Below are positions 34,329 to 43,286 of a DNA stretch of 64,000 bases, in pieces. The translations under genes and the position numbers were made by a program. The stretch's first letter is position 1; each line of letters opens with the position of its first letter. This DNA comes from Bacteroidales bacterium CF (lineage in GTDB: Bacteria; Bacteroidota; Bacteroidia; Bacteroidales; UBA932): the NCBI GenBank assembly GCA_000473305.1, contig CP006772.1:2425805-2489804 (forward strand), given 5' to 3'. Below the pieces are notes generated by a model. That model searched no databases and was not told the origin of the DNA. It was given only the letters and a program-made list of their open reading frames with translations.

Positions 34329-35267
34329 TTATAAAACCTTTGTTTTAAAATAGTTAATAGTCTTTCCCAATCCTTTATCGAGCTGTACTTTCGGCTCCCA
34401 ACCAAGAAGATTCCTGGCAAGTGTTATATCCGGCTTCCTTTGCTGAGGATCATCAGAAGGAAGGTCTAACTTCACTATTTTTGATTTTGATCCGGTAAGT
34501 GCAAGCACTCTTTCGGCCAATTGCATGATTGTAAACTCATTTGGGTTGCCAATGTTAATTGGACCTATAAATGAATCATCTGTATTCATGACTCTTATCA
34601 TCCCCTCAATAAGATCGTCTATATACTGAAAACTTCGTGTCTGCGTTCCCTCTCCATAAATTGTTATGTTTTCACTCTTCAATGCCTGAACAATAAAATT
34701 TGAAACAACCCTCCCGTCACTAGGATGCATATTGGGGCCATATGTATTGAATATTCTGATAATCTTTATCTTCACATTATTTTGCCGGTGATAGTCCATA
34801 AACAGAGTCTCGGCACACCTTTTACCCTCATCATAACACGATCTTATGCCTATCGTGTTGACATTTCCCCAATATGACTCCGGTTGAGGGTGGACAAACG
34901 GATCCCCGTATATCTCACTTGTAGAGGCCTGTAAGATTTTTGCATTTACCCTTTTTGCCAGTCCCAGCATATTGATTGCCCCCATGACGGATGTCTTTAT
35001 GGTCTTTATAGGGTTGTATTGATAATGTACCGGTGATGCAGGACATGCCAGATTATATATTTGATCAACCTCAACGTAATAAGGGTGGATTACATCGTGT
35101 CTTACCATCTCAAAGTGCGGGTTTCCGATAAGAGAGATAATATTTTCTTTATTGCCTGTAAAATAATTGTCCAGACAGATAACATCATTGCCTTCATTTA
35201 GAAGTCTTGCACAAAGATGGGAACCGATAAATCCCGCTCCGCCTGTCACTAAAATTCTTTTCATCAT
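34329..35267 (-). CDS. UDP-glucuronate decarboxylase-like SDR enzyme
   Basis: 312 residues, extended short-chain dehydrogenase. NAD-binding [15 protein letters not shown] at the N-terminus, [21 protein letters not shown] and [22 protein letters not shown] are diagnostic for UDP-xylose synthase. The catalytic YxxxK is YDEGK. It would convert UDP-glucuronate to UDP-xylose for surface glycans. It is the promoter-proximal gene of an operon whose other members are signal-transduction proteins, so glycan precursor supply and the phosphorelay may be co-regulated. The ATG at 35264 is an equally good start. Confidence 0.88.
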   Translation of the reverse strand: MMKRILVTGGAGFIGSHLCARLLNEGNDVICLDNYFTGNKENIISLIGNPHFEMVRHDVIHPYYVEVDQIYNLACPASPVHYQYNPIKTIKTSVMGAINMLGLAKRVNAKILQASTSEIYGDPFVHPQPESYWGNVNTIGIRSCYDEGKRCAETLFMDYHRQNNVKIKIIRIFNTYGPNMHPSDGRVVSNFIVQALKSENITIYGEGTQTRSFQYIDDLIEGMIRVMNTDDSFIGPINIGNPNEFTIMQLAERVLALTGSKSKIVKLDLPSDDPQQRKPDITLARNLLGWEPKVQLDKGLGKTINYFKTKVL

Positions 35268-35335
35268 AATAGTATCCTGTACCTATCCCAACCAACTGTT
35301 TCTAATGGAAATTGCTTATTTGTCCTACTTATAAA

Positions 35336-35343
35336 CAAAGATA
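35336..35343 (-). promoter_or_regulatory. -7 box for the UXS/phosphorelay operon
   Basis: TATCTTTG on the minus strand matches TAnnTTTG, about 70 bp before the ATG. No strong -33 element; a tandem 11-bp repeat lies just upstream. Confidence 0.5.
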
Positions 35344-35369
35344 AAAAAATTTATTCACCGTAAAGAAAA

Positions 35370-35391
35370 TTTACAATTAGTTTACAATTAG
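35370..35391. repeat. Tandem 11-bp direct repeat upstream of the UXS operon
   Basis: TTTACAATTAG occurs twice without a gap. A period of 11 bp places both copies on one face of the helix, as in regulator-binding sites, and the pair lies just upstream of the operon's -7 box. Confidence 0.45.
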
Positions 35392-35428
35392 TGGCACAGA
35401 TTTTTCTATTTGTATAATAATCAGGACA

Positions 35429-35467
35429 AAATAAATGCGTCTAAACTTGATTTAGACGCATTTATTT
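35429..35467 (-). terminator. Perfect 17-bp hairpin, terminator of the dsr-like operon
   Basis: Arms AAATAAATGCGTCTAAA and TTTAGACGCATTTATTT are exact complements around a 5-base loop. It lies 31 bp past the stop of the class V aminotransferase gene. Because the stem ends in A/T pairs, it could terminate in both directions. Confidence 0.7.
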
Positions 35468-35497
35468 ATTAGTGTGACAATTAAGAGTCGGTCTGAG

Positions 35498-36664
35498 TTA
35501 GTTTTTCAAAGCGGCAATCTCTTTTACAGCAGTTATTGCTGCCTCTATATCTTCCTCTGTAGTGAATGCTCCTACACTCATTCGCACAGTACCGTGAATA
35601 TCGGCTGTACCTATATGCTGATGAACCTTTGGTGCACACTGCAAACCTGTTCTCACTGCAATATTGTAGTCTACATCCAGCATTGTTCCGACATCGCCGG
35701 CTTCAAATCCTTTAATATTGAAAGAAAGCACAGGATTCTTGTTCTCTTTTGATGTCGCACAATATGTTGTAACACCCTCTATCTGCTGTACCGCTTTACG
35801 CAGCTTGTCCCAAAGCTCGATTTCACGGTTGTGGATATTCATTACACCCTGCTCGGTTATCCACTTCACACCGGCATAGAGTCCTCCGACACCCAGGAGA
35901 TTCAAAGTACCATACTCAAGTCTGTAAGGATACTCTTCGAGATGGGCCGGATAAGCTGAGCGGACACCTGTTCCGCCGGCACGTGTGTGGTTGATATGAA
36001 TGCCCTCTCTTACATAAGAACCGCCAATACCTGTAGGACCCATAAGACATTTGTGACCGGTAAAGCAATATACATCTACATTACTTGCCTGCATGTCAAA
36101 ATCCACAGAACCTGCTCCCTGACTGCCGTCAGCCACGAAAATCACACCCTTCTCCTTGCAGATCTTTCCTATCTCGGCCAATGGCTGAATAGTTCCAAGC
36201 ACGTTTGAACAATGTGTAACTATTACAAATTTTGTATTACTCTTTATAGCTTTTTTTATATCATCCGGGGCAACATACCCTGTCTGAGGGTCAAATGGCA
36301 CATAAGTCACCTCGATAGTGCCCGCCTGTTCATGCATGTAAAGTGGTCTTAAAACAGAGTTATGCTCGAGCATTGTAGTCACTACATGTGTGCCCTTCTC
36401 TACAAGACCATTAATGATAAGATTCAGGGAATCAGTTGCATTATAGCTGAATGTAAGGCGATTATGATCAGAGCCTCCATTAAACAGCTTAGTAAGCATC
36501 TTACGTGTATTGTTAACTACCTCTTCTGTCTCAAGGGCAGCATCAAAGCCGGATCTTCCGGGACTGACACCCTTGGTCCTATAAAACGAATTCATAAAAT
36601 CGTATACAGCATCAGGTTTCGGGAAGCTGGTAGCCGAATTGTCAAGATAAATCAGTTTGCTCAT
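35498..36664 (-). CDS. Class V aminotransferase, cysteine desulfurase-like
   Basis: 388 residues. MSKLIYLDNSATSFPKPDAVYDFM is the N-terminus of the cysteine-desulfurase-like class V group. The PLP lysine is in YCFTGHKCLMGPTGIGG, and a Cys in RTGLQCAP matches the catalytic-Cys segment of group II desulfurases such as SufS. It probably mobilises sulfur from cysteine or a related compound. It is the last gene after dsrC-, dsrM- and dsrK-like genes, 10 bases behind dsrK, which points to a role in feeding or handling sulfur for that system. Confidence 0.87.
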   Translation of the reverse strand: MSKLIYLDNSATSFPKPDAVYDFMNSFYRTKGVSPGRSGFDAALETEEVVNNTRKMLTKLFNGGSDHNRLTFSYNATDSLNLIINGLVEKGTHVVTTMLEHNSVLRPLYMHEQAGTIEVTYVPFDPQTGYVAPDDIKKAIKSNTKFVIVTHCSNVLGTIQPLAEIGKICKEKGVIFVADGSQGAGSVDFDMQASNVDVYCFTGHKCLMGPTGIGGSYVREGIHINHTRAGGTGVRSAYPAHLEEYPYRLEYGTLNLLGVGGLYAGVKWITEQGVMNIHNREIELWDKLRKAVQQIEGVTTYCATSKENKNPVLSFNIKGFEAGDVGTMLDVDYNIAVRTGLQCAPKVHQHIGTADIHGTVRMSVGAFTTEEDIEAAITAVKEIAALKN

Positions 36665-36674
36665 ATTATTAGTC

Positions 36675-37976
36675 TTATTTATTGTTTATTATCAAAGCAT
36701 CTGCTACAATCTCGGATATCGTGACAATCTTTACACCAAGCTTGTATGTGTGGTTAAGTTGAGTAAGCTGGTCAACACAGTTGTGACAAGGTGTTATCAC
36801 AACTTTTGCTCCTGTTTTCGCAATCTGATCTGCTTTTATCTTCCCTATTTTCAACCTTCTGTCATTATATTCGCTCATAGCAAGGGCTCCTCCGCCCCCT
36901 CCGCAGCAGAAATTATCCTTTCCAAATGGATTCATCTCCACAAGATTCTCAACGGCACTTTTTACCACAAAACGAATTTCATCCATAAGGCCGCCGTTTC
37001 TTACAAGGTTGCAAGGGTCATGAATAGTATAGATATCCTTGTTGAGTGTTTTGTCCAGAGTTATCTTACCACTTCTGATATACTCAGCTATAAGTTCAAC
37101 GACAGTTACCGTGTCAAAGTCATACTTTTTCTTAAGGTAGTTCGGCCCCTCCCATCTGTTAGCTCTTGAACCGTGACCACACTCTCCTAAAATAAGCCTT
37201 TTACCGTGAAGTCTGTGAACTTCATTATAGAGGTTTTCAGCTATGATAGTTGCCTCTTTGGTATTTGCATTGAAATATCCGTAGTTGGTAACATCATAAT
37301 ATTTTGAAGAAAGAGTCCACTCTGCATTCGCTGCATAGAAAATTTTTGCCATAGCCGAGATTGAGAGCGGGAAAAATTTGGGTTCCCTTGGATTTAGAGT
37401 ATAAAACAACTCTTTATCCGGCTCATCAAGAGGAATCCTTGCCTTTTCATCCTGCATCTCGTCTGTAAGCTCCTCTTCCATCCATTTTATGGTATCAACA
37501 AACTCCTCTGTCGGTATTCCCATATTGTTGCCGGTATTGACAGCAGCATCGACAGTCGATTGGAGTGTCTCCGGAACCAGATCCATTGTGGCCAGCATCT
37601 CCCTTCCCTTTTTAACCAGGAATGGTATATCAACCCCTATAGAACAATGCTTGACGCACCGGCCGCACATTGTACATGCACCAAAAAGAAGATCAACCAT
37701 TTCGGCAGCCATCTCTTCGTCAAGTTTCTTTGCATTTACTAGTGCCGGAGCAACTTTTCCCTCAAAAGTGCAGTATTTTCGATATATAGAACTTACCATA
37801 TTCACCTTGACAGAGGGAATATATTTTGGTTCCTTCATGGCCAGATAGTACATACAGCTGTCAGCGCACAACCCGCAACGCACACAGGCATTCAGATGAG
37901 TTACAAGTTTACTGTCGGACTCCGACCTGAGCAAATCTATTGCTTTATCTCTTTTAGTTTTATCTATTGTTACCAT
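36675..37976 (-). CDS. dsrK: DsrK-like iron-sulfur heterodisulfide/trisulfide reductase subunit
   Basis: 433 residues from the ATG at 37976; upstream in-frame codons to 38063 lie inside the DsrM-like gene. Two [4Fe-4S] motifs (CVRCGLCADSC and CTMCGRCVKHC) precede a catalytic region with GECGHGSRANRW, HDPCNLVR, NFCCGGGGG and TPCHNC, which is the CCG-type non-cubane cluster site of HdrD/DsrK proteins. It should accept electrons from the membrane partner and reduce a DsrC-bound disulfide or trisulfide. It overlaps the DsrM-like gene by 7 bases. The gene symbol rests on similarity and the dsrC neighbour; no dsrAB is in the window. Confidence 0.84.
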   Translation of the reverse strand: MVTIDKTKRDKAIDLLRSESDSKLVTHLNACVRCGLCADSCMYYLAMKEPKYIPSVKVNMVSSIYRKYCTFEGKVAPALVNAKKLDEEMAAEMVDLLFGACTMCGRCVKHCSIGVDIPFLVKKGREMLATMDLVPETLQSTVDAAVNTGNNMGIPTEEFVDTIKWMEEELTDEMQDEKARIPLDEPDKELFYTLNPREPKFFPLSISAMAKIFYAANAEWTLSSKYYDVTNYGYFNANTKEATIIAENLYNEVHRLHGKRLILGECGHGSRANRWEGPNYLKKKYDFDTVTVVELIAEYIRSGKITLDKTLNKDIYTIHDPCNLVRNGGLMDEIRFVVKSAVENLVEMNPFGKDNFCCGGGGGALAMSEYNDRRLKIGKIKADQIAKTGAKVVITPCHNCVDQLTQLNHTYKLGVKIVTISEIVADALIINNK

Positions 37977-38587
37977 GTTCCCCTCCATCCATAAAAATAT
38001 CCAAGGTGATACCTTGCAAAAAAGAAATACATAAGATGTCTGGTCTTGCCAAATGGCAGCCAAAGGAAGAACAGAGTCATCACAATATAATAAATGTCGC
38101 CGGCTTCCGGTAAAAGAAGGAAAATAGCGGTTAAAAGCTGGGCCAGAGTAGTGACTATATTTGAAATATAATCATCAGGACCGGACAAGAGAGAGAGCTC
38201 TTTGCTGAAAATCCTCTTTATGAGGATTGAAATGCCGGAAATTACTGCAGGTGCCAGCATAATTGACACAATTAGTGACACAGAATAGGGTATCGGTATC
38301 TTTGTAAAGGAGATTACAACAAATGCAACAAAGGAGATAAGAGTAACAAAGGTCCCTATATGATACAGAATACCGGCGATATATGTAGGAAGATGGAGAT
38401 AGGCAGACTCTTTATTCTTAGGCATCATAGCCTCTGTAAAAGAATACTTGACAGCTTTCTTTGTATCGCCACTTTTTTGGGAGAGATCCTTTGGATTTCC
38501 CAATCTTACCAGATGAATAAACCTGGCTAAAAATATCAGGAAACATATGCCTGAGGCTATTAAAGCACAACAACCAGAACAGTCCAT
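37970..38587 (-). CDS. dsrM: DsrM-like membrane cytochrome b subunit
   Basis: 205 residues with about five membrane helices. Histidines placed within or next to helices (LYHIGTFVTLISFVAF, KTRHLMYFFFARYHLG) suggest heme b ligation, as in NarI/DsrM proteins. It is shorter than many DsrM proteins. The order DsrC, DsrM, DsrK and tight spacing (15 bases after dsrC, 7-base overlap with dsrK) make the assignment likely. It would pass electrons from menaquinol to the iron-sulfur subunit. Confidence 0.74.
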   Translation of the reverse strand: MDCSGCCALIASGICFLIFLARFIHLVRLGNPKDLSQKSGDTKKAVKYSFTEAMMPKNKESAYLHLPTYIAGILYHIGTFVTLISFVAFVVISFTKIPIPYSVSLIVSIMLAPAVISGISILIKRIFSKELSLLSGPDDYISNIVTTLAQLLTAIFLLLPEAGDIYYIVMTLFFLWLPFGKTRHLMYFFFARYHLGYFYGWRGTW

Positions 38588-38602
38588 ATACAGCAGAAGT
38601 CT

Positions 38603-38920
38603 TTATACGCAACCATCCGGTTTTGGAAGACCTGCCACACGACAGGCGCCTCTTGCCGGACCCAACGGAAACAGTTCATAAATCTCGCGTAACTTCAAAC
38701 CAGTCTCCTGGCAGATAGTTCTAATCATAGGGGCATTACCCTTCTCTTCGAAATTTTTTCTGATGATTCTTACAACAGCCCAGTGTTTTTCAGACAAGTC
38801 TTCTATACCATCATACTTTGCAAAGAGCTTCGCAACATCGTCATTCCAGACTGCGGGGTCAGTGAGAAAACCATCTCCGTCCACTTCAAACACCTTACCT
38901 TCAACTTCTAATTGTGCCAT
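38603..38920 (-). CDS. dsrC: DsrC/TusE-family sulfur carrier protein with both redox cysteines
   Basis: 105 residues, the usual family size. LEVEGKVFEVDGDGFLTDPAVWNDDVA opens the protein, and WAVVRIIRKNFEE and LFPLGPARGACRVAGLPKPDGCV close it. The penultimate Cys and the Cys ten residues earlier are both present, so this is true DsrC rather than TusE or RspA, which have one or none. In sulfur metabolism DsrC carries a persulfide or trisulfide reduced by DsrMK. It is the promoter-proximal gene of the operon. Confidence 0.92.
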   Translation of the reverse strand: MAQLEVEGKVFEVDGDGFLTDPAVWNDDVAKLFAKYDGIEDLSEKHWAVVRIIRKNFEEKGNAPMIRTICQETGLKLREIYELFPLGPARGACRVAGLPKPDGCV

Positions 38921-38951
38921 AATCCTTTTTAAATATAAATTTTACGATTTA

Positions 38952-38982
38952 CGAATGTAAAAAAATATTTTTTGAAGTCAAA
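38952..38982 (-). promoter_or_regulatory. Promoter of the dsrC-like operon
   Basis: On the minus strand TTTG (38979-38982), a 19-bp spacer and TACATTCG (38952-38959) match the consensus with one mismatch in the -7 box; 32 bp before the dsrC ATG. Confidence 0.55.
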
Positions 38983-39020
38983 GAACTTTTTCAGTAATGA
39001 ATTATAAGAATACTCAGACT

Positions 39021-39623
39021 CTACTTATGCCTTTTATATAGTTCCTCTTCAATTTCAGAAATAGATACTCCCTGATTTTCCATCAATACCAGTGAATGGT
39101 AAAGAAGATCCGACATCTCATAAATCAGCCTCTCCCTGTTGCCTTTTACTGCCTCAATGACTGTCTCGACAGCCTCCTCTCCTACCTTTTGGGCGATTGC
39201 AGAGACCCCTGCTGAAAACAATTTTGTAGTATATGATCCCTCGGGTCTGTTTTGGTTTCTTTCTGAAATAACCTTTGCCAGTGTACGGGTAAAGCCCTCA
39301 CTATTTTCAGCTCCGAAACAGCTTAGGGTTCCTTTATGACACACTACCCCTTTTGGTTCCACTTTTATCAGGAGGGTATCACCGTCACAATCCGCATCAA
39401 TCGAAACAACCTTAAGGAAGTTACCGCTGGTCTCCCCCTTTGTCCATAACTGTTTCCTGCTCCTGCTGTAGAATGTTGCCAGTCCTGACTCCAGTGTCTT
39501 TGCAAGAGAACCTTTGCTCATATAGCCGAGCATAAGCACCCTGAGAGTCCTGCTATCCTGTATTATTGCAGGGATTAAACCATCTTTGTTTTTTTCGAAA
39601 TCCAACTCATTAAAATTCTTCAT
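39021..39623 (-). CDS. hisIE: Bifunctional phosphoribosyl-AMP cyclohydrolase / phosphoribosyl-ATP pyrophosphatase
   Basis: 200 residues. The HisI domain (about 1-105) has [30 protein letters not shown] and DADCDGD, with the zinc Cys in [12 protein letters not shown]. The HisE domain (about 110-200) has [13 protein letters not shown] and [16 protein letters not shown], the MazG-like metal-binding helices. It catalyses steps 2 and 3 of histidine synthesis. It is the last gene of the his operon and overlaps hisF by 4 bases. Confidence 0.96.
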   Translation of the reverse strand: MKNFNELDFEKNKDGLIPAIIQDSRTLRVLMLGYMSKGSLAKTLESGLATFYSRSRKQLWTKGETSGNFLKVVSIDADCDGDTLLIKVEPKGVVCHKGTLSCFGAENSEGFTRTLAKVISERNQNRPEGSYTTKLFSAGVSAIAQKVGEEAVETVIEAVKGNRERLIYEMSDLLYHSLVLMENQGVSISEIEEELYKRHK

Positions 39624-40375
39624 AACCTTATCTCTATATTATTTGATTTTAAAAATTTCTTCAAATCTGAAATATTTATCTCTCCATAGTGGAATACAGA
39701 TGAGGCTAATGCCCCCTCAGCACAATTGTTGACAAATAGCTCTTTAAAATGTTCTCGCTTACCGGCTCCGCCAGAGGCAATCAATGGTATCGATATGCTC
39801 TCCGAGAGTCTTTTAAGAGCGTCGCAGGCATAGCCCTGCTTTGTTCCGTCATGATCCATTGAGGTGAATAAAATCTCACCGGCTCCGAGATCTTCAACCT
39901 CCTTTGCCCATGTAAACAGCTCCAGGTCAGTCTCTCTGTTCCCGCTATGTGTGACCACAACCCATTTCCCATCTTTGAGCCTTGCGTCTATTGCTACCAC
40001 CACAAACTGTGATCCGTATCTTTTTGCCAGATTGTACACCAAAGCGGGATCTTTTACAGCGGCCGAGTTAACGGAGACTTTGTCCGCTCCTGCCATTAGA
40101 AGAGCCGATGCCCCCTCCATTGAGGATATTCCTCCGCCTACAGTGAAGGGAATATTGAGATTTTTGGCAACCGAAGATACCATCCTGAGGAAAGTTTCTC
40201 TACCCTCTATTGTAGCACTGACATCAAGATAGACAAGTTCATCAGCACCCTCAAGTGCATACCGGACTCCCATCTCCACAGGATTTCCAACCTCTTTAAG
40301 ACCTAAAAAGTTGACACCTTTAACCGTTTTCCCGTCCTTCACATCAAGGCATGGAATAATTCTTTTTGCTAACAT
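39620..40375 (-). CDS. hisF: Imidazole glycerol phosphate synthase, cyclase subunit
   Basis: 251 residues, (beta/alpha)8 barrel. [23 protein letters not shown] at the start includes the catalytic Asp of strand 1. FTVGGGISS and the second catalytic Asp in [14 protein letters not shown], then [15 protein letters not shown], complete the phosphate sites. With HisH it forms imidazole glycerol phosphate and AICAR. It overlaps hisA by 7 bases and hisIE by 4. Confidence 0.97.
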   Translation of the reverse strand: MLAKRIIPCLDVKDGKTVKGVNFLGLKEVGNPVEMGVRYALEGADELVYLDVSATIEGRETFLRMVSSVAKNLNIPFTVGGGISSMEGASALLMAGADKVSVNSAAVKDPALVYNLAKRYGSQFVVVAIDARLKDGKWVVVTHSGNRETDLELFTWAKEVEDLGAGEILFTSMDHDGTKQGYACDALKRLSESISIPLIASGGAGKREHFKELFVNNCAEGALASSVFHYGEINISDLKKFLKSNNIEIRL

Positions 40376-41082
40376 CTGCTCAGCTCCTCTATATTTATTC
40401 TACCCTCATATATGGCCTTGCCTACAATAACACACTCTATCTTAGTGCGATCTATCCTCTTTATATCGTTTATAGAAGATATACCCCCGCTTATGGTGAT
40501 CTTCAAGTCCGGAAAAATCTCATTCAATTTGTAGTATTTCCGGTAATCAGGGCCACAAAGCATACCGTCTTTAGAAATATCTGTAGCAATCATCTGCCTT
40601 AATCCCCTCGTATAAAAGTTTTCGATAATCGTATCAAGGCGGAGGTCCGTCTGTTTCTCCCAACCGTTCACTGCGACAAAATCGCCCCTGAAATCAGCAC
40701 CAAGAATCACTCTCTGAGAACCAAAATGCTCAAGCCATCCTACAAATAAATCCGGAGATGTAACTGCAACCGTACCGCAAATTACCCTTGACGCACCGGC
40801 ATCGAGCACACTTCTCAGCGAGGTCTCTGTTTTAATACCTCCCCCATATTGAATATCCAGAGAGGTTGCCGAAACCATTTTTTCCAAAACACGCAAATTC
40901 TTTGGGACAGAACTTTTTGCCCCATCCAGGTCAACCACATGAAGCCTTTTAAAACCCAGTTCCGAATACATTTTAGCTACGTCTACGGGTGATTTGGAAT
41001 AGACCTTTTTTGTGTCGTAATCACCTTTGGAAAGCCTCACACACTCGCCGGAAATAATATCTATTGCTGGAATTATATACAT
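40369..41082 (-). CDS. hisA: ProFAR isomerase
   Basis: 237 residues, half-barrel relative of His[29 protein letters not shown] has the catalytic Asp of strand 1, [11 protein letters not shown] the first phosphate site, and [15 protein letters not shown] the second acidic residue. It catalyses the Amadori rearrangement of ProFAR to PRFAR. It is separated from hisH by 3 bases and overlaps hisF by 7. Confidence 0.96.
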   Translation of the reverse strand: MYIIPAIDIISGECVRLSKGDYDTKKVYSKSPVDVAKMYSELGFKRLHVVDLDGAKSSVPKNLRVLEKMVSATSLDIQYGGGIKTETSLRSVLDAGASRVICGTVAVTSPDLFVGWLEHFGSQRVILGADFRGDFVAVNGWEKQTDLRLDTIIENFYTRGLRQMIATDISKDGMLCGPDYRKYYKLNEIFPDLKITISGGISSINDIKRIDRTKIECVIVGKAIYEGRINIEELSRC

Positions 41083-41085
41083 TTT

Positions 41086-41673
41086 CTAATCCTTGATTTT
41101 TATAAAATTTCTTAATAATATCTCTCCCGTTTCACCGCTCTTTTCAGGATGAAACTGAGTGCCGTAAAAATTATTTTTTGACAATGCTGAACTGAAAATA
41201 TCTCCATATTCTGTTGTTGCAGCAGTAAACTCATTACAAACAGGAGCGAAAGAGTGAACAAAATAGAAATATGCCCTCTCCTCAATCCCGGTAAAAAGTG
41301 GAGAGCGAGTATTTGCGACGCTATTCCACCCCATATGTGGTATCTTTATTCCTTTACCTCTCAGTTTAATAACTTTATTGGGAAAAATGTTGAGACATTC
41401 GGCATCACCCTCTTCACTGCTCGAACACATTAACTGCATTCCTATACAAATGCCCAGAACAGGAGCCTTTATAAGTGGTATGACTTTGTCAAGTCCTCTC
41501 TTTCTGAGTTCGGACATAGCATTTGATGCCTCTCCCACTCCGGGTAAAATAACCGAATCAGAGGATAAGATCTCTTCGGAATCTGATGTCAGCTTATAAT
41601 CAACACCCACCCTTTCTAGTGAGGCGATCAGCGAAAAGAGATTTCCCGTATTGTAATCTATAATTGCTGTCAT
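41086..41673 (-). CDS. hisH: Imidazole glycerol phosphate synthase, glutamine amidotransferase subunit
   Basis: 195 residues, class I amidotransferase. IIDYNTGNLFSL opens the protein; the nucleophile Cys is in APVLGICIGMQLM, and the His-Glu pair is in YGTQFHPEKSG. It supplies ammonia to HisF through the barrel. It overlaps the hisC-hisB fusion gene by 4 bases. Confidence 0.97.
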   Translation of the reverse strand: MTAIIDYNTGNLFSLIASLERVGVDYKLTSDSEEILSSDSVILPGVGEASNAMSELRKRGLDKVIPLIKAPVLGICIGMQLMCSSSEEGDAECLNIFPNKVIKLRGKGIKIPHMGWNSVANTRSPLFTGIEERAYFYFVHSFAPVCNEFTAATTEYGDIFSSALSKNNFYGTQFHPEKSGETGEILLRNFIKIKD

Positions 41674-43286
41674 AGTATTCCTTTTGTAGTTGGCAGACCG
41701 TAACTATTTTCCTCTCTCCTGACAGCCATTTTCAGTGATCTTGCGAAAGCCTTAAAAATAGACTCTGCTATATGGTGATCATTTTCACCTTTTGCCGATA
41801 TATATATTGTTGATTTGGAAGCTATTGCCAGCGAGTAGAAAAAATGACTGAACATCTCAGAAGAAATTCCCCCAATAGTATCTTTCAAAAATATGACATC
41901 CCAGTTAAGGTAAGCTCTACCCCCAAGATCAATCGCAACCTGCGCCACAGAATCATCCATAGGAAGCAGAAAACCATATCGGGCGATTCCCTCTTTGTTA
42001 CCCAATGCCTTCATTATAGCTTCGCCAACCACAATTGCCGTATCCTCAATCGTGTGGTGCTCGTCAATCTCAAGATCACCGGCAACATTGAGTCTCATGG
42101 AGATTCCGGAATGAAAGGCAAGTTGCTCCAGCATATGGTTAAAAAATGGAATTCCTGTTTCAATGGATGTGTCCATTGAGCCATCTAGGTCCATTTTGAG
42201 ATATATGGATGTCTCCTTGCTCCTTCTCTCTACAACGACACTCCTGCAGTTATTGATTTCCGGTTTTTCTCCCTCCAGGACACTTAATAGTCTGTCGTTC
42301 TCTTTGACCAGGCCAATTGTAAGACGCAGACAACCCTCGCACTTTGGTTGAGAAGAGCGATCCCTGACAACAATCCCGTTTTCAATGAGTTTATCGTAGA
42401 CGACTTTACTCTCCCTGAATTTAACCAGAAGAAAGTTGGCATTACTCGGGTAAACTTTTTCTACTCCTTCCACCTTAGCTACTCTGGCTGCAACCCGCTC
42501 CCTCTCCGAAACTGTCTGCCGGATCTTCTCTGCGGGGTTGTTCTTAAGGAATTTCAGAACTATTTTCTGTGTCTCTGAGCCAATATTGTAAGGGTACTTC
42601 ACTGATGAAAAGAGTCGGATAATATTCTCGTCAGCGAATGCAAGTCCTATTCTGAGACCGGCCATTCCCCACGCTTTAGACAATGTCCGGAAAATAACGA
42701 TATTGGGATATTTGGCCAACTTCTTTACAAACCCCTCTCCTCCTGAAAAATCTGAATAAGCCTCATCTACAACCACCAACCCGGAAAAAGCAGAGGCCAC
42801 TTTCTCTATGGCACTTTCATCCATCAGGTTCCCGGTCGGGTTATTGGGAGAACAAATGAAGATGATTTTTGAAAAGCTGTCAACAGCTGCAAGGATTTTA
42901 TCCGGGTTCATAGAGAAATCATCCTCAAGCAAAACTTCCCGGTATTCTACATCATTTATCTGGGCTGCAACTTTGTACATACCGTAGGTAGGTGATATAG
43001 CAATCACATTGTCTCTTTTTGGCTCACAAAATACTCTGTATATCAAATCAATAGGCTCATCACTGCCATTGCCTAAAAAAATCTTCTCACACTCTATCCC
43101 ATAGATTGAGGAGATTGCCTTTTTCAGCTCCTGTTGTTTAGGATCGGGATATCTGTTAACTCCATTTTCAAATGGGCTTTCGTTTGCATCAAGGTATACA
43201 GAGAAGCCGGCTTCAGCCTCATCTCGTGCAGTAGTGTAACTTTTAAGACTCTTTATATTATCCCGGATTATTTTATTCAGTTCCAT
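41670..43286 (-). CDS. hisCB: HisC-HisB fusion: histidinol-phosphate aminotransferase and imidazoleglycerol-phosphate dehydratase
   Basis: 538 residues in one frame. Residues 1 to about 340 are a complete HisC (LDANESPFEN, FLGNGSDEPIDL, CSPNNPTGN, PLP Lys in FRTLSKAWGMAGLRIG, RSSQPKCEGCLRLTIG). From about 345 a complete HisB dehydratase follows (GIPFFNHMLEQLAFHSG, DEHHTIEDTAIVVGEA, SHFFYSLA, GENDHHIAESIFKAFA) with all metal-binding HHxxE motifs. No phosphatase domain is present, unlike the enterobacterial HisB. The protein performs steps 7 (dehydratase) and 8 (transamination). The junction shows no internal start or stop, so it is a true fusion rather than two genes. Confidence 0.95.
   Translation of the reverse strand: MELNKIIRDNIKSLKSYTTARDEAEAGFSVYLDANESPFENGVNRYPDPKQQELKKAISSIYGIECEKIFLGNGSDEPIDLIYRVFCEPKRDNVIAISPTYGMYKVAAQINDVEYREVLLEDDFSMNPDKILAAVDSFSKIIFICSPNNPTGNLMDESAIEKVASAFSGLVVVDEAYSDFSGGEGFVKKLAKYPNIVIFRTLSKAWGMAGLRIGLAFADENIIRLFSSVKYPYNIGSETQKIVLKFLKNNPAEKIRQTVSERERVAARVAKVEGVEKVYPSNANFLLVKFRESKVVYDKLIENGIVVRDRSSQPKCEGCLRLTIGLVKENDRLLSVLEGEKPEINNCRSVVVERRSKETSIYLKMDLDGSMDTSIETGIPFFNHMLEQLAFHSGISMRLNVAGDLEIDEHHTIEDTAIVVGEAIMKALGNKEGIARYGFLLPMDDSVAQVAIDLGGRAYLNWDVIFLKDTIGGISSEMFSHFFYSLAIASKSTIYISAKGENDHHIAESIFKAFARSLKMAVRREENSYGLPTTKGIL

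Noticed and set aside
35392-35407. TGGCAC as a sigma-54 promoter on the plus strand
   Set aside because: The -12 block lacks GC, and no plus-strand gene follows.
37977-38063. N-terminal extension of the DsrK-like protein
   Set aside because: These codons are within the DsrM-like gene; the ATG at 37976 precedes the conserved region at the usual distance.
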